Assembly (NCBI GenBank): GCA_013374015.1
Contig: BLLL01000010.1
Coordinates: forward strand, 26,444-90,443
Origin: Candidatus Desulfovibrio kirbyi
GTDB taxonomy: Bacteria; Desulfobacterota; Desulfovibrionia; Desulfovibrionales; Desulfovibrionaceae
Direction of reading: 5' to 3'
Length of the DNA stretch: 64,000 nt
How positions within the stretch are numbered: the stretch's first letter is position 1; the number at the start of each line of letters is the position of its first letter. Shown here in pieces: positions 53,014 through 61,575 of the stretch. The position numbers and the translations under genes are program-made. The notes beneath the pieces are model-generated. The model saw nothing but the letters and a program-made list of their open reading frames with translations. It was not told where the DNA came from and searched no databases.

Positions 53014-53919
53014 ATGAGTAACAAAATGAATTTAAATGGTTGCCGCCTTATTATCAAGGGTGGGGGGGAAATGGCAAGCGGCATAGCCGTGCGCCTGTAC
53101 AAAGCGGGCTTGCGCGCAATCCTGATACTGGAAGTGCCGGCCCCATCGGCGGTACGCCGCACGGTAAGTTTTTGCGAGGCCGTATACGATGGCGAGCAAC
53201 AGGTGGAGGGGATCAGGGCGCGGCGTGCGCAGAACCGCGAAGAAATTGCCGCCTTGTGGCGGCAGGGCATTATTGCCGTGGCTGTTGACCCTGACTGGGA
53301 ACTGCTTGGGCAGATACAGCCACACGTGTGTGTGGATGCGATTTTAGCCAAGTGCAACATGGGTACGACCCTTACCGATGCGCCGTTCACATTGGGCATT
53401 GGTCCCGGTTTTACGGCAGGCGTGGACACTCACGCCGTTATTGAGACCAACCGCGGGCACAATCTGGGGCGCGTGTATACCGAAGGCGCGGCGCAGGCCA
53501 ATTCCGGTATTCCCGGCAACATTGGCGGCTATACCGTGGAGCGCGTACTGCGCGCGCCCGAAGAAGGCATAACGCAGACGCACAGGCAAATCGGTGAACT
53601 TGTACGGGCCGGGGATGTGGCGCTCAGCGTGGGCGGAGCGCCCGTTGCAGCCCTGCTTGACGGCGTGGTGCGCGGACTTATCCGTTCAGGGGTGTCTGTA
53701 ATAAAGGGGACCAAGGTTGGAGACATAGATCCGAGGGGCAATGCAGAGTATTGCTACACAGTGTCGGAGAAAGCGCGAGCGCTGGGTGGGGCGGTTTTAG
53801 AGGCAATCTGCGCTTATATAACAAATCAAGGCTATAATGGACCCTGTCCAATCGGGGAGACGCTTGACATTTCCCATAGTCTGAGGCATAAAGCATTCCT
53901 TATTTTTGGAGGTTCATGA
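53014..53919 (+). CDS. yqeB: Selenium-dependent molybdenum hydroxylase maturation protein, EF2563/YqeB family
   Basis: 301 residues. Rossmann-like domain opening LIIKGGGEMASGIAVRLYKAG, then VDPDWELLGQIQPHVCVDAI, AKCNMGTTLTDAPFTLGIGP and HNLGRVYTEGAAQANSGIPG. It is the EF2563 family protein required, with YqeC, for selenium-dependent molybdenum enzymes. After GGAVLEAICAYI, where relatives end, there are about 30 extra residues. These lie over the rplU promoter and look like a read-through of the rplU leader. Its stop overlaps the rplU ATG. No ribosome site is obvious before the start. Confidence 0.88.
   Translation: MSNKMNLNGCRLIIKGGGEMASGIAVRLYKAGLRAILILEVPAPSAVRRTVSFCEAVYDGEQQVEGIRARRAQNREEIAALWRQGIIAVAVDPDWELLGQIQPHVCVDAILAKCNMGTTLTDAPFTLGIGPGFTAGVDTHAVIETNRGHNLGRVYTEGAAQANSGIPGNIGGYTVERVLRAPEEGITQTHRQIGELVRAGDVALSVGGAPVAALLDGVVRGLIRSGVSVIKGTKVGDIDPRGNAEYCYTVSEKARALGGAVLEAICAYITNQGYNGPCPIGETLDISHSLRHKAFLIFGGS
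53864..53892 (+). promoter_or_regulatory. Promoter of the rplU-rpmA ribosomal genes, inside yqeB
   Basis: TTGACA (53864-53869), a 17-base gap and CATAAA (53887-53892). It lies 27 bases before the rplU start and inside the extra 3' part of yqeB. Confidence 0.6.
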
Positions 53920-54227
53920 TGTACGCGATTATCGAAACAGGCGGCAAGCAGTTTAAGGTTGAAGAAGGCTCGCGCATTGCCGTTGAAAAACTTGGTGACA
54001 AAGCCGGCAGCGAAATTGCCCTTGACAGGGTATTGCTGGTTAGCGGTGCGCACTGCGCGATTGGGGCGCCCTATCTTGCCTGCGCATCTGTCACGGCGGA
54101 AGTGGTTGACCACGGGCGCGCCCTAAAAATCAAGGTATTCAAACGCTGGCGGCGTAATGATTCGCGTAAGTTGCGCGGTCACCGTCAGGAATACACGACA
54201 CTTCGCGTAAAAAGCATTACCATGTAA
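53919..54227 (+). CDS. rplU: 50S ribosomal protein L21
   Basis: 102 residues. Starts [20 protein letters not shown] and ends [30 protein letters not shown] is the RNA-binding segment. An ATG one codon earlier (53916) also exists. GGAGG lies upstream. It overlaps the last base of yqeB and is followed by rpmA after 31 bases, as in nearly all bacteria. Confidence 0.96.
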   Translation: MYAIIETGGKQFKVEEGSRIAVEKLGDKAGSEIALDRVLLVSGAHCAIGAPYLACASVTAEVVDHGRALKIKVFKRWRRNDSRKLRGHRQEYTTLRVKSITM

Positions 54228-54258
54228 AAGCCGGTACGGTTTTTATCAGGAGGACGGC

Positions 54259-54528
54259 ATGGCTCATAAAAAAGCAGGCGGATCGTCGCGCAACGGTCGC
54301 GACAGCGCTGGTCAGCGACGCGGCGTCAAGCGCTTCAGCGGTCAGCGTGTTCTGGCGGGCAATATCCTTGTGCGCCAGTTGGGTACCACAGTTTTCCCCG
54401 GCGTCAATGTAGGCATGGGCAGGGATTTTACGCTTTTTGCCAAGGTTGACGGCGTGGTGCGCTATGAAAAATACATACGCAAACGCCGTGTCCACAAACG
54501 GGTACACATTGAAGCAGCCGCCGTCTGA
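54259..54528 (+). CDS. rpmA: 50S ribosomal protein L27
   Basis: 89 residues. Starts [19 protein letters not shown], the N-terminus that reaches the peptidyl-transferase centre, and ends [16 protein letters not shown] precedes the ATG. A terminator-like hairpin lies between it and obgE. Confidence 0.97.
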   Translation: MAHKKAGGSSRNGRDSAGQRRGVKRFSGQRVLAGNILVRQLGTTVFPGVNVGMGRDFTLFAKVDGVVRYEKYIRKRRVHKRVHIEAAAV

Positions 54529-54552
54529 ACACACAGACAAATTTGTTCGGAG

Positions 54553-54590
54553 GGGAAGAAGTTAAGCGGCTTCTTCCCTTCCCTTTTTTT
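54553..54590 (+). terminator. Intrinsic terminator or attenuator between rpmA and obgE
   Basis: A nine-bp perfect stem GGGAAGAAG / CTTCTTCCC with an eight-base loop, then a T-rich tail with seven Ts. It should reduce expression of obgE-proB-xdhC relative to the ribosomal genes. Confidence 0.8.
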
Positions 54591-54621
54591 GACGTTTTTG
54601 CGGTACATGGCAGGGACGACT

Positions 54622-55749
54622 ATGCGGTTTGTGGACGAAGCTACAATTCACATAAAAGCGGGCAAGGGCGGACACGGTTGCGTGTCTTTCCGCCGCGAAA
54701 AATATGTGCCGCGCGGCGGACCGGACGGCGGTGACGGAGGACACGGCGGCTCTGTCATTCTTCAGGCGGATGCGCACCTGCTTTCCCTGTACGATTTTCG
54801 CATCAAACGCCACTACGAAGCGCAAAACGGACAACCCGGACAGGGCAGCCAGTGCCACGGCAAAAAAGGCGAAGATCTTGTACTGCGCCTGCCGGTGGGC
54901 ACGCTGGTTTTTGCCAAAACCCCTGAAGGCGAACAAAAACTTGCGGATCTGAGTGAACTTGACGCAAGCATGACAGCGGCGCGCGGCGGGCGCGGCGGCA
55001 AGGGCAACGAGCACTTTAAGTCCGCAACCATGCGCGCCCCCCGCTTTGCGCAACCCGGCGAACCCGGCGAGGAATACTCTTTACGTCTGGAACTGAAAAT
55101 TCTGGCGGACGCCGGCCTGATAGGCCTGCCCAATGCCGGAAAATCCACATTGATTTCACGCATTTCAGCGGCGCGCCCTAAGATAGCCGCCTATCCTTTT
55201 ACAACATTGACGCCAAATCTTGGGGTGATGATCGACGAAAACGATCCGAACAAACGTCTGGTCATTGCCGACATTCCCGGACTCATTGAAGGTGCGCACA
55301 CAGGGCTGGGCCTGGGATTCCGTTTTTTGAAGCATGTGGAACGCGCACGCTTCCTTGTCCACATCTTGAGCAGTGAAGATATGGATGAGGACAACCCCTG
55401 GGCCGGCTTTGATCTCATCAATGAAGAACTGTCGCGTTTTGACCCACAGCTTGCCCTTCGCCGACAAATCGAAGTGGTCAACAAAATTGATCTGATGGAC
55501 GAACAGCGGCGCGCCTCTCTCAAAAAACGCGCGCGAGCCGACGGCAGAACCGTCTTTTTTATTTCCGCATTGGAAAATCTGGGTATGGACGAACTGGAGC
55601 AACAACTGTGGTCACTGGGCAAAGAACTTTGCCCCCACGCGCCTTTGTACCGTCCGGAGGGACTGCCGCAATGTCTTGCCGAACATAGCGGCGATACAGA
55701 GGATTCCACGGAAAATCTTCAGGACACGGAAGTGCTGTATGAGCGCTGA
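54622..55749 (+). CDS. obgE: GTPase Obg/CgtA
   Basis: 375 residues. The glycine-rich Obg fold opens MRFVDEATIHIKAGKGGHGC and continues GGPDGGDGGHGG. G domain: G1 GLPNAGKST, G3 DIPGLIEGAHTGLGLG, G4 NKIDL. Acts in large-subunit assembly and the stringent response. Its C-terminal tail is Glu/Asp/Ser-rich. The ATG at 54622 follows AGGGAC. It overlaps proB by 11 bases. Confidence 0.94.
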   Translation: MRFVDEATIHIKAGKGGHGCVSFRREKYVPRGGPDGGDGGHGGSVILQADAHLLSLYDFRIKRHYEAQNGQPGQGSQCHGKKGEDLVLRLPVGTLVFAKTPEGEQKLADLSELDASMTAARGGRGGKGNEHFKSATMRAPRFAQPGEPGEEYSLRLELKILADAGLIGLPNAGKSTLISRISAARPKIAAYPFTTLTPNLGVMIDENDPNKRLVIADIPGLIEGAHTGLGLGFRFLKHVERARFLVHILSSEDMDEDNPWAGFDLINEELSRFDPQLALRRQIEVVNKIDLMDEQRRASLKKRARADGRTVFFISALENLGMDELEQQLWSLGKELCPHAPLYRPEGLPQCLAEHSGDTEDSTENLQDTEVLYER

Positions 55750-56929
55750 ACACGCCTGGCAACAGGAACGCGCACACGCGCTCGAACACGCGCGCACTGT
55801 GCTTGTCAAAATAGGCAGCGCTGTTTTGAGCGATTCTTCGGGGCTTGCCGTTAACGTCATGCAAAGTATTGCCCGTCAGCTTGCGACATTGCGGGCATTG
55901 CCCAAACCGCCCGCCGGCGCGCGCCGTTTTGTGCTTGTTTCTTCTGGCGCCGTAGCCGCAGGCCGCGCCGCGCTGAAGACCCAACAGATTGCCGGACAGG
56001 GGCAAACACTGGCCTCAGGCCAGGCGGCCGCCTCTGTAGGTCAGGGACTTTTGATGCGGGAATGGGAAAATGCCTTTGCCGCCCACAACATGCTGACAGC
56101 CCAGATACTGCTGACCCGCGACGATTTTCGCGCGCGCGCGCGCGCGCGAAATGCGCGAAATACCTTCACGCTCCTGCTGAACTGGGGCGTCATCCCTGTT
56201 GTGAATGAAAACGACACGGTTTCTGTAAACGAACTCAAATTCGGCGACAATGACTGTCTCGCAAGTCTGCTTTTGGAACTTATTGGCGCGGATCTGTTTG
56301 TCAATCTCACTTCCGCGGCTGGCGTATTCGCCGCCGATCCCCGCAAAATGCCGGACGCTCCGATTATTGAGCATATTGAAGATGTGACGGCGCTGAACTT
56401 GACCAAGGTGTGCGGCAGCAAAACCGCGGCAGGCTCCGGCGGCATGTATTCAAAACTGCTGGCAGCCCGCCGCGCTGCGCAGATCGGCGTGCCCACGCTG
56501 ATTTTGTCCGGTCGTGTACCCGATGTGTTGACACGCGCTTTTGCCCTGACTTCTGAAGAGACCGGGCTTGGCACGTGGGTATGCGCGTCGCGCGCGTCCA
56601 TCCCGCGTCGCAAATTTCGTCTGGCCTACCAAAATGAGCCTGTCGGCAGTGTGGATGTGGATACGGGCGCCATGCAGGCGCTTGTGCACAAGGGGAGTAG
56701 CCTGCTGCCCGGCGGTGTGCGTCAGGTAAGCGGCTCCTTTCACCAAGGCGCGCTTGTGCGTATTACCCATGAGGGAAAAAATCTGGGTGTGGGCATCTCC
56801 AACTACAGCGCGGCGGATTTGCAAAAAATTATGGGGCTGAAACGTCCCCAGGTGGCGGATGTACTTTGCGTAAGCTGCTATCCTGAAGTCATCCACAGGG
56901 ACTATCTGCTGCTTGACGCGGCAGTGTGA
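55739..56929 (+). CDS. proB: Glutamate 5-kinase with C-terminal PUA domain
   Basis: 396 residues. First step of proline synthesis. Amino-acid-kinase domain: VLVKIGSAVLSD, VSSGAVAAGRAAL, VIPVVNENDTV, FGDNDCLASLL and GTGGMYSK-like SGGMYSKLLAA. C-terminal PUA domain: SLLPGGVRQVSGSF to the end. A 20-base alternating CG tract at 56129-56148 codes for ArgAla repeats near residue 132. The start overlaps the end of obgE. proA is not nearby. Confidence 0.92.
   Translation: MSAEHAWQQERAHALEHARTVLVKIGSAVLSDSSGLAVNVMQSIARQLATLRALPKPPAGARRFVLVSSGAVAAGRAALKTQQIAGQGQTLASGQAAASVGQGLLMREWENAFAAHNMLTAQILLTRDDFRARARARNARNTFTLLLNWGVIPVVNENDTVSVNELKFGDNDCLASLLLELIGADLFVNLTSAAGVFAADPRKMPDAPIIEHIEDVTALNLTKVCGSKTAAGSGGMYSKLLAARRAAQIGVPTLILSGRVPDVLTRAFALTSEETGLGTWVCASRASIPRRKFRLAYQNEPVGSVDVDTGAMQALVHKGSSLLPGGVRQVSGSFHQGALVRITHEGKNLGVGISNYSAADLQKIMGLKRPQVADVLCVSCYPEVIHRDYLLLDAAV
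56129..56148 (+). repeat. proB: (CG)10 dinucleotide tract within proB
   Basis: Ten uninterrupted CG units inside a coding region, encoding alternating Arg and Ala. Such runs can form Z-DNA and gain or lose units; any change other than three units would shift the proB frame. Confidence 0.9.
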
Positions 56930-56944
56930 ACGCACAGGACAGCA

Positions 56945-57940
56945 ATGCACCATCAGACTGTCTACAAACAACTGCTCCAAAATCTCAAGAACGGTCGTCA
57001 AACAGCGCTGATCACACGCTGTCGGCCAGAAGGCGTCATAAAGGAACTGTATACCGGCGAAACAGTCCCACACCGGCTTACGGGCGGAGACTCAGGCCTG
57101 TCTGTTGAACGGCAGGGCGGGGCGCTCACGCTCGTGGAATATTTTTCTCCAAAACCACGCCTGATTATCCTGGGCGCGGGGCATATTGCCGTGCCGCTTG
57201 CCGCGATAGGGGCCATGCTCAATTTTGAGGTTGTGATTTTTGACGACAGACTGTCCTTTGCGAACACGGCGCGTTTTCCTGACGCCTCAACGGTTGTGTG
57301 CGATTATTTTGAGCGTATGCCGCAGCGGCTTGCCGTTCGCCCAAGCGACTATATTGCCATTGTCACCAGAGGACACAAATACGATCAGGACTGTCTGCGC
57401 GCCCTTTTGCAAGGAAATATTCCTTACTATATCGGAATGATAGGTTCTAAACGCCGCGTGGCCATCGTGCGGCGGCAGTTACTGCAGGAAGGCTACACGC
57501 CGGAAGCTCTGGAACAGCTGCATTCTCCCATTGGGCTGGCTATCGGCGCTGTCACGCCGGAAGAGATTGCCGTTTCCATCCTGGCGGAAATGATTCAGGA
57601 ACGGCGCAAGGATACGTCAAAGACGCGCCAGGGAAGCTTTGCAGATATAAAACTGCTAACCTGGCTTGCCGAAAATGCCGGCACAAAGGCCGCTCTTGTG
57701 ACTGTTGTCTCGACAAGCGGCTCGACCCCACGGGAAGTCGGCGCAAAAATGGCAGTTTTTGAAAATGGGCAAACCATAGGCAGTATCGGTGGGGGATGCG
57801 CGGAAGCCGATGTTTTGTGGGACGCGCGTCACTTGTCTGGCGGCTATCGCTGCAAAATCATAGATATGACAGACACGGTCGAGGAAGACGGCATGGTGTG
57901 TGGCGGCACAATGGAAGTGCTGATTGAGGCCTATTCCTGA
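56945..57940 (+). CDS. xdhC: XdhC-family molybdenum cofactor insertion protein
   Basis: 331 residues. Rossmann part: RLIILGAGHIAVPLAAIGAM (55-190), VTRGHKYDQDCLRALL, YIGMIGSKRR. The XdhC/CoxI part follows (240-331): LVTVVSTSGSTPREVGAKM and GSIGGGCAEADV. The order is typical of XdhC proteins in anaerobes. XdhC delivers mature molybdenum cofactor and here is the expected partner of the selenium-dependent hydroxylase at 41946, although it is 12 kb away, behind proB. It starts 15 bases after proB; AGGAC precedes the ATG. Confidence 0.88.
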   Translation: MHHQTVYKQLLQNLKNGRQTALITRCRPEGVIKELYTGETVPHRLTGGDSGLSVERQGGALTLVEYFSPKPRLIILGAGHIAVPLAAIGAMLNFEVVIFDDRLSFANTARFPDASTVVCDYFERMPQRLAVRPSDYIAIVTRGHKYDQDCLRALLQGNIPYYIGMIGSKRRVAIVRRQLLQEGYTPEALEQLHSPIGLAIGAVTPEEIAVSILAEMIQERRKDTSKTRQGSFADIKLLTWLAENAGTKAALVTVVSTSGSTPREVGAKMAVFENGQTIGSIGGGCAEADVLWDARHLSGGYRCKIIDMTDTVEEDGMVCGGTMEVLIEAYS

Positions 57941-57966
57941 GCTTCTGTTTCCCCGCGGTAATGGAC

Positions 57967-57990
57967 AAACTCACAATATGAGAGTTTTTT
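57967..57990 (+). terminator. Short terminator after xdhC
   Basis: AAACTC and GAGTTT with a nine-base loop, running into six Ts. Weak stem but correct layout at the end of the rplU-xdhC block. Confidence 0.5.
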
Positions 57991-58120
57991 CACCAAACAC
58001 AGGCCATTTGTCCGTGCAGAAAATGCAATCCTGATATGTTGCATTTGACCCTTTTTGTAAAAGAATGTATGTCTTAAAATAATTATAAAAGTTTTATGCG
58101 CATGACATAAGGAGGCTACA

Positions 58121-59068
58121 ATGGGCATTGCTGTTGGTCTGGGCAAAGACAGCGGGGAAGATCGTTTGGCGCGCCAAGGCATCAGTCGCCGCAATTTTAT
58201 GCAATTTTGTACTGCGGTGGCGGTAACTATGGGCATGGGGCCGTCCTTTGCCTCTGAAGTGGCTGCTGCTCTGACCGGTCGCAGGACTTCTATCGTGTAT
58301 TTGCACGCTGCGGAATGCACAGGCTGTTCCGAAGCCTTGCTGCGCACATACAAGCCTTTTCTGGATACACTGATTCTGGACACCATTTCCCTTGATTATC
58401 ACGAAACAATCATGGCTGCCGCAGGTGAAGCCGCCGAAGCGGCGCTGGAGCAGGCGGTCGCCAATCCTGACGGATTTGTCTGTATCGTTGAAGGCGCTAT
58501 CCCCACGGCGATGGACGGCAAATATTGCTACGTGGGTGGACACACCATCTATGATACCTGTAAACACATTCTTCCCAAGGCGCAGGCCGTGGTGTGCATG
58601 GGTACCTGTTCCAGCTACGGCGGTATACAGGCCGCAAATCCGAACCTTACAGGCGCAAAGGGTGTGAATGACTGTTATGCAAGCCTTGGAGTCAAGGCCA
58701 TCAATATTCCCGGCTGTCCGCCAAATCCGCTCAATCTGGTGGGAACGCTGGTTGCGTTCCTGCAAGGCGGTAAAATTGATCTGGACGAACTGGGGCGCCC
58801 GACACAGTTCTTCGGGCAGAGTGTGCACACACTTTGTGAACGCCGCAAGCATTTTGATGCCGGAGAATTTGCCCCTTCCTTCAACTCTGAGGAAGCGCGC
58901 AAGGGTTGGTGTTTGTATGATCTTGGATGCAAGGGTCCGCAAACATATAATAACTGTCCTAAAGTTTTGTTTAACGAAACAAATTGGCCGGTGCGCGCCG
59001 GGCATCCCTGCATTGGTTGCAGCGAGCCGAATTTCTGGGACGAATTAACGCCGTTCTATCAGAACTAG
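58121..59068 (+). CDS. hynB: Periplasmic [NiFe] hydrogenase small subunit
   Basis: 315 residues. Twin-arginine signal in the first 50 residues ([19 protein letters not shown]). The cluster ligands follow: [13 protein letters not shown] (proximal cluster), [25 protein letters not shown], and the C-terminal medial/distal block ([36 protein letters not shown]). The heterodimer is exported folded by the Tat system and oxidises hydrogen in the periplasm. AAGGAGG precedes the ATG. A possible promoter is TTGACC-17-TATGTC at 58045-58073. Gene names differ between strains for the two subunits. Confidence 0.93.
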   Translation: MGIAVGLGKDSGEDRLARQGISRRNFMQFCTAVAVTMGMGPSFASEVAAALTGRRTSIVYLHAAECTGCSEALLRTYKPFLDTLILDTISLDYHETIMAAAGEAAEAALEQAVANPDGFVCIVEGAIPTAMDGKYCYVGGHTIYDTCKHILPKAQAVVCMGTCSSYGGIQAANPNLTGAKGVNDCYASLGVKAINIPGCPPNPLNLVGTLVAFLQGGKIDLDELGRPTQFFGQSVHTLCERRKHFDAGEFAPSFNSEEARKGWCLYDLGCKGPQTYNNCPKVLFNETNWPVRAGHPCIGCSEPNFWDELTPFYQN

Positions 59069-59081
59069 GGAGAGCATACGT

Positions 59082-60764
59082 ATGAGTCAGGTTATTACGG
59101 CCAAAAGCAATTATACCGGCCCGGTGGTGGTAGACCCGCTTACCCGCATTGAAGGCCATCTGCGTGTTGAAGTAGAAGTGGAAAACGGCATCATCAAAGA
59201 AGCCAGAACTATTGGTACCCTGTTTCGCGGTCTGGAGATTATCCTGAAAGGGCGTGACCCGCGTGACGCGCAGCATTTTACAGCGCGCACATGCGGCGTG
59301 TGTACATACGTTCACGGGCTGGCTTCAACGCGCGCGCTGGAAGACGCCATCAACAAGCCCATTCCGGCCAATGCGACCTATATACGCAATCTGGTGCTGG
59401 GTATGTTGATGCTGCACGACCACATGGTGCATTTTTATCACCTGCACGCGCTGGACTTTGTGGACGTGACAAGCGCCTTGCAGGCTGATCCTGTTAAAGC
59501 TGCGCAGATCGCCACATCCATATCTTCACGCAAGGTTTCACCGGACGACTACAGAGCGGTGCAGACAAAGCTCAAGACTTTTATGGGGAGCGGTCAGCTC
59601 GGACCGTTTACAAACGCCTATTTCCTTGGAGGACATCCTGCTTACCAACTGGAGCCGGAAGTCAATCTGATTGCTACGGCTGACTATCTTCTGGCCTTGC
59701 GCATGCAGGTGGAGGCGGCAAGGGGGATGGCTGTCTTCGGCGCAAAGAATCCGCACACACAGTTTATTGTCGGCGGCGGCGTGACCTGTTATGAGTCGTT
59801 AACTCCAGAAAGAATCAAGGAATTTCGTGATCTGTACAAAAAAGTGCGTTCATTTATTGAGCAGTACTACATTCCTGACCTGCTTGTCGTTGCCGAGGCG
59901 TACAAAAATTGGGCTAATTACGGCGGTACTACGAATTTTATGGCCTGCGGCGAGTTCCCTGCTGTCGGTGGCGAGCGGGATTTGAACAAGCGTTGGCTCA
60001 AACCCGGCGTGATATTGAATCGGAAAACAGGTGACGTGCAAAAGTTTGAGCCCGCAAAAATCTCCGAGCATGTGCACCACAGTTGGTATGAAGGCGAAGA
60101 GGCCAAAACCCCCTATTTGGGTGAAACAAAACCATCATTTACAAAAATGGGTGACACTGACCGCTATTCATGGTTAAAAGCTCCGCGCTACGGCGAACAT
60201 GCCATCGAAACCGGCCCGCTGGCGCAAGTGCTGGTGTCCTACGCGCAGAACAATAAAACGATTAAGCCCTTGGTGGACAAAGTGCTGAGCGCTTTGAACG
60301 TCGGGCATGAGGCGCTGTTCTCAACTCTTGGGCGTACCGCGGCGCGTGGCGTCCAGGCTCTGGCCGTAGCCGAGCAGATGGAAGTGTGGCTGCAGGAATA
60401 TGAAAATAATATCGAAAAAGGCGACAAGAAGATTGTCGAAAACTATGAAGCCCCGAAAGACGCCAAGGGCGTGGGCTTTGTCAGCGCGCCGCGCGGGGCG
60501 CTTTCCCACTGGCTTGTTACGGACGCTGACGCCAGGATTTCCAATTTTCAACTTGTGGTGCCCACAACATGGAATCTGGGACCGCGTGACGCCAAGGGCG
60601 TGCAGGGCGCAGGCGAGGAATCTCTTGTGGGCACGCCGGTGGCGGATCCGAAACGTCCGGTTGAGATATTGCGCACAATGCATTCCTTTGACCCCTGTAT
60701 TGCGTGCGCCGTGCACGTGATCGACGGCCAGACCAATGAGGTGCACAAATTCAAGGTGCTGTAG
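59082..60764 (+). CDS. hynA: Periplasmic [NiFe] hydrogenase large subunit
   Basis: 560 residues. The nickel ligands are RTCGVCTYVHG near the N-terminus (RIEGHLRVE just before it) and DPCIACAVH at the C-terminus. Both C-terminal ligands are Cys; there is no selenocysteine. The tail beyond the His (VIDGQTNEVHKFKVL) is the peptide removed by a maturation protease after nickel insertion. The protease gene is not in the window. The gene starts 13 bases after the small subunit. Confidence 0.95.
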   Translation: MSQVITAKSNYTGPVVVDPLTRIEGHLRVEVEVENGIIKEARTIGTLFRGLEIILKGRDPRDAQHFTARTCGVCTYVHGLASTRALEDAINKPIPANATYIRNLVLGMLMLHDHMVHFYHLHALDFVDVTSALQADPVKAAQIATSISSRKVSPDDYRAVQTKLKTFMGSGQLGPFTNAYFLGGHPAYQLEPEVNLIATADYLLALRMQVEAARGMAVFGAKNPHTQFIVGGGVTCYESLTPERIKEFRDLYKKVRSFIEQYYIPDLLVVAEAYKNWANYGGTTNFMACGEFPAVGGERDLNKRWLKPGVILNRKTGDVQKFEPAKISEHVHHSWYEGEEAKTPYLGETKPSFTKMGDTDRYSWLKAPRYGEHAIETGPLAQVLVSYAQNNKTIKPLVDKVLSALNVGHEALFSTLGRTAARGVQALAVAEQMEVWLQEYENNIEKGDKKIVENYEAPKDAKGVGFVSAPRGALSHWLVTDADARISNFQLVVPTTWNLGPRDAKGVQGAGEESLVGTPVADPKRPVEILRTMHSFDPCIACAVHVIDGQTNEVHKFKVL

Positions 60765-60884
60765 CAATGCGTTGGCCCGTCTGGATACGGCTTGCCGTGT
60801 ATGCGTTTTGCCGTTGGCGTCAAACCGGGTTTTGTCAAAGAACGTTTGCGTTTTTTTGAACTTGGTGTAAAGAAGAAACATCTA

Positions 60885-61256
60885 GGGGGTGCACAGGTTT
60901 CGACGGAGACGTGGAAGCCGGAGTGGCAGGCCGAGGCGCCGCTGGCCTCGTAAAAAGCGGCAACACAGTAATTGTCAACAACGATTACGAATACGCCTAC
61001 GCTGCATAAGCGCGGCAACTGATCGTTCGACGATCACGTTACATGGGATGACGCCTGATACTCCTTTGTAGCGACATTTATCAGGCTGGCGAAAACCGGT
61101 GTCCGCCGGGGTTTTTCGTGAGATGTTACCGGAGGATATGCCGTGTGTCGCCTGATCAGGGGCGCCCACACGGCGTGAAACAAACCTGATCTAAGCCTGT
61201 AGATGCTTTGTGCAGAGTGTTTTCGGACAGGGGTTCGATTCCCCTCACCTCCACCA
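60885..61256 (+). ncRNA. ssrA: tmRNA (SsrA)
   Basis: A 372-base gene. The 5' end GGGGGTG pairs with CACCTCC just before the 3' CCA to make the tRNA-like acceptor. The T-arm reads GGGGTTCGATTCCCC. The tag frame ends in AsnAsnAspTyrGluTyrAlaTyrAlaAla and TAA (61007-61009), starting around 60974; the terminal AYAA is as in other Desulfovibrio tags. It rescues stalled ribosomes. Its promoter may be TTGCGT-16-TAAAGA just upstream (60846-60873). tmRNA 3' ends are known integration sites. Confidence 0.95.
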
Positions 61257-61328
61257 TTTTGAAGTCTAAATAAATCCAGAAAAGGCCGAAATCCATTGAA
61301 AATCAAGGGTTCCTGCCTTTTTCTTTAT

Positions 61329-61487
61329 CTAGCACCGTCTATAAAAATCTATTGACATATACCATAAAAGACGGTATCTTGCAGGTTGAAAATCAGATAC
61401 CGTATCCCTTGCTTTTTCAATATCAACTAGTGTTTCAAGTGCGATACGGATACGCTTGAGTTCTGTATCTATGCTTGATGTAGTCAT
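61329..61487 (-). CDS. Small ORF upstream of the HsdR-N-like gene, unknown function
   Basis: 52 residues opening MTTSSIDTELKRIRIALETL, charged and helical. A weak AAGG ribosome site lies about nine bases upstream. It is divergent from the following gene and contains that gene's promoter. No family recognised. Confidence 0.35.
   Translation of the reverse strand: MTTSSIDTELKRIRIALETLVDIEKARDTVSDFQPARYRLLWYMSIDFYRRC
61352..61380 (+). promoter_or_regulatory. Promoter of the orphan HsdR-N-like gene with flanking inverted repeats
   Basis: Consensus TTGACA (61352-61357), 17 bases, then TATCTT (61375-61380). The stretch ATACC (61360-61364) and GGTAT (61373-61377) is an inverted repeat inside the promoter, and GATACC (61396-61401) repeats it beyond the -10 box, a layout that could bind a repressor. 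Confidence 0.6.
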
Positions 61488-61575
61488 GTCACGCCGCCTT
61501 GCCTAAATGGGTTCGTATTGAGTTATGGTAGCCGTGTATTTGTGCGTTCATCTTTAACGATAGGGAGTCTGAAAA

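Noticed and set aside
59082..60764. Selenocysteine in the hydrogenase, given the selenium genes nearby
   Set aside because: The C-terminal nickel motif reads Cys-Ile-Ala-Cys with ordinary codons and the gene has no in-frame TGA, so it is a plain [NiFe] enzyme.
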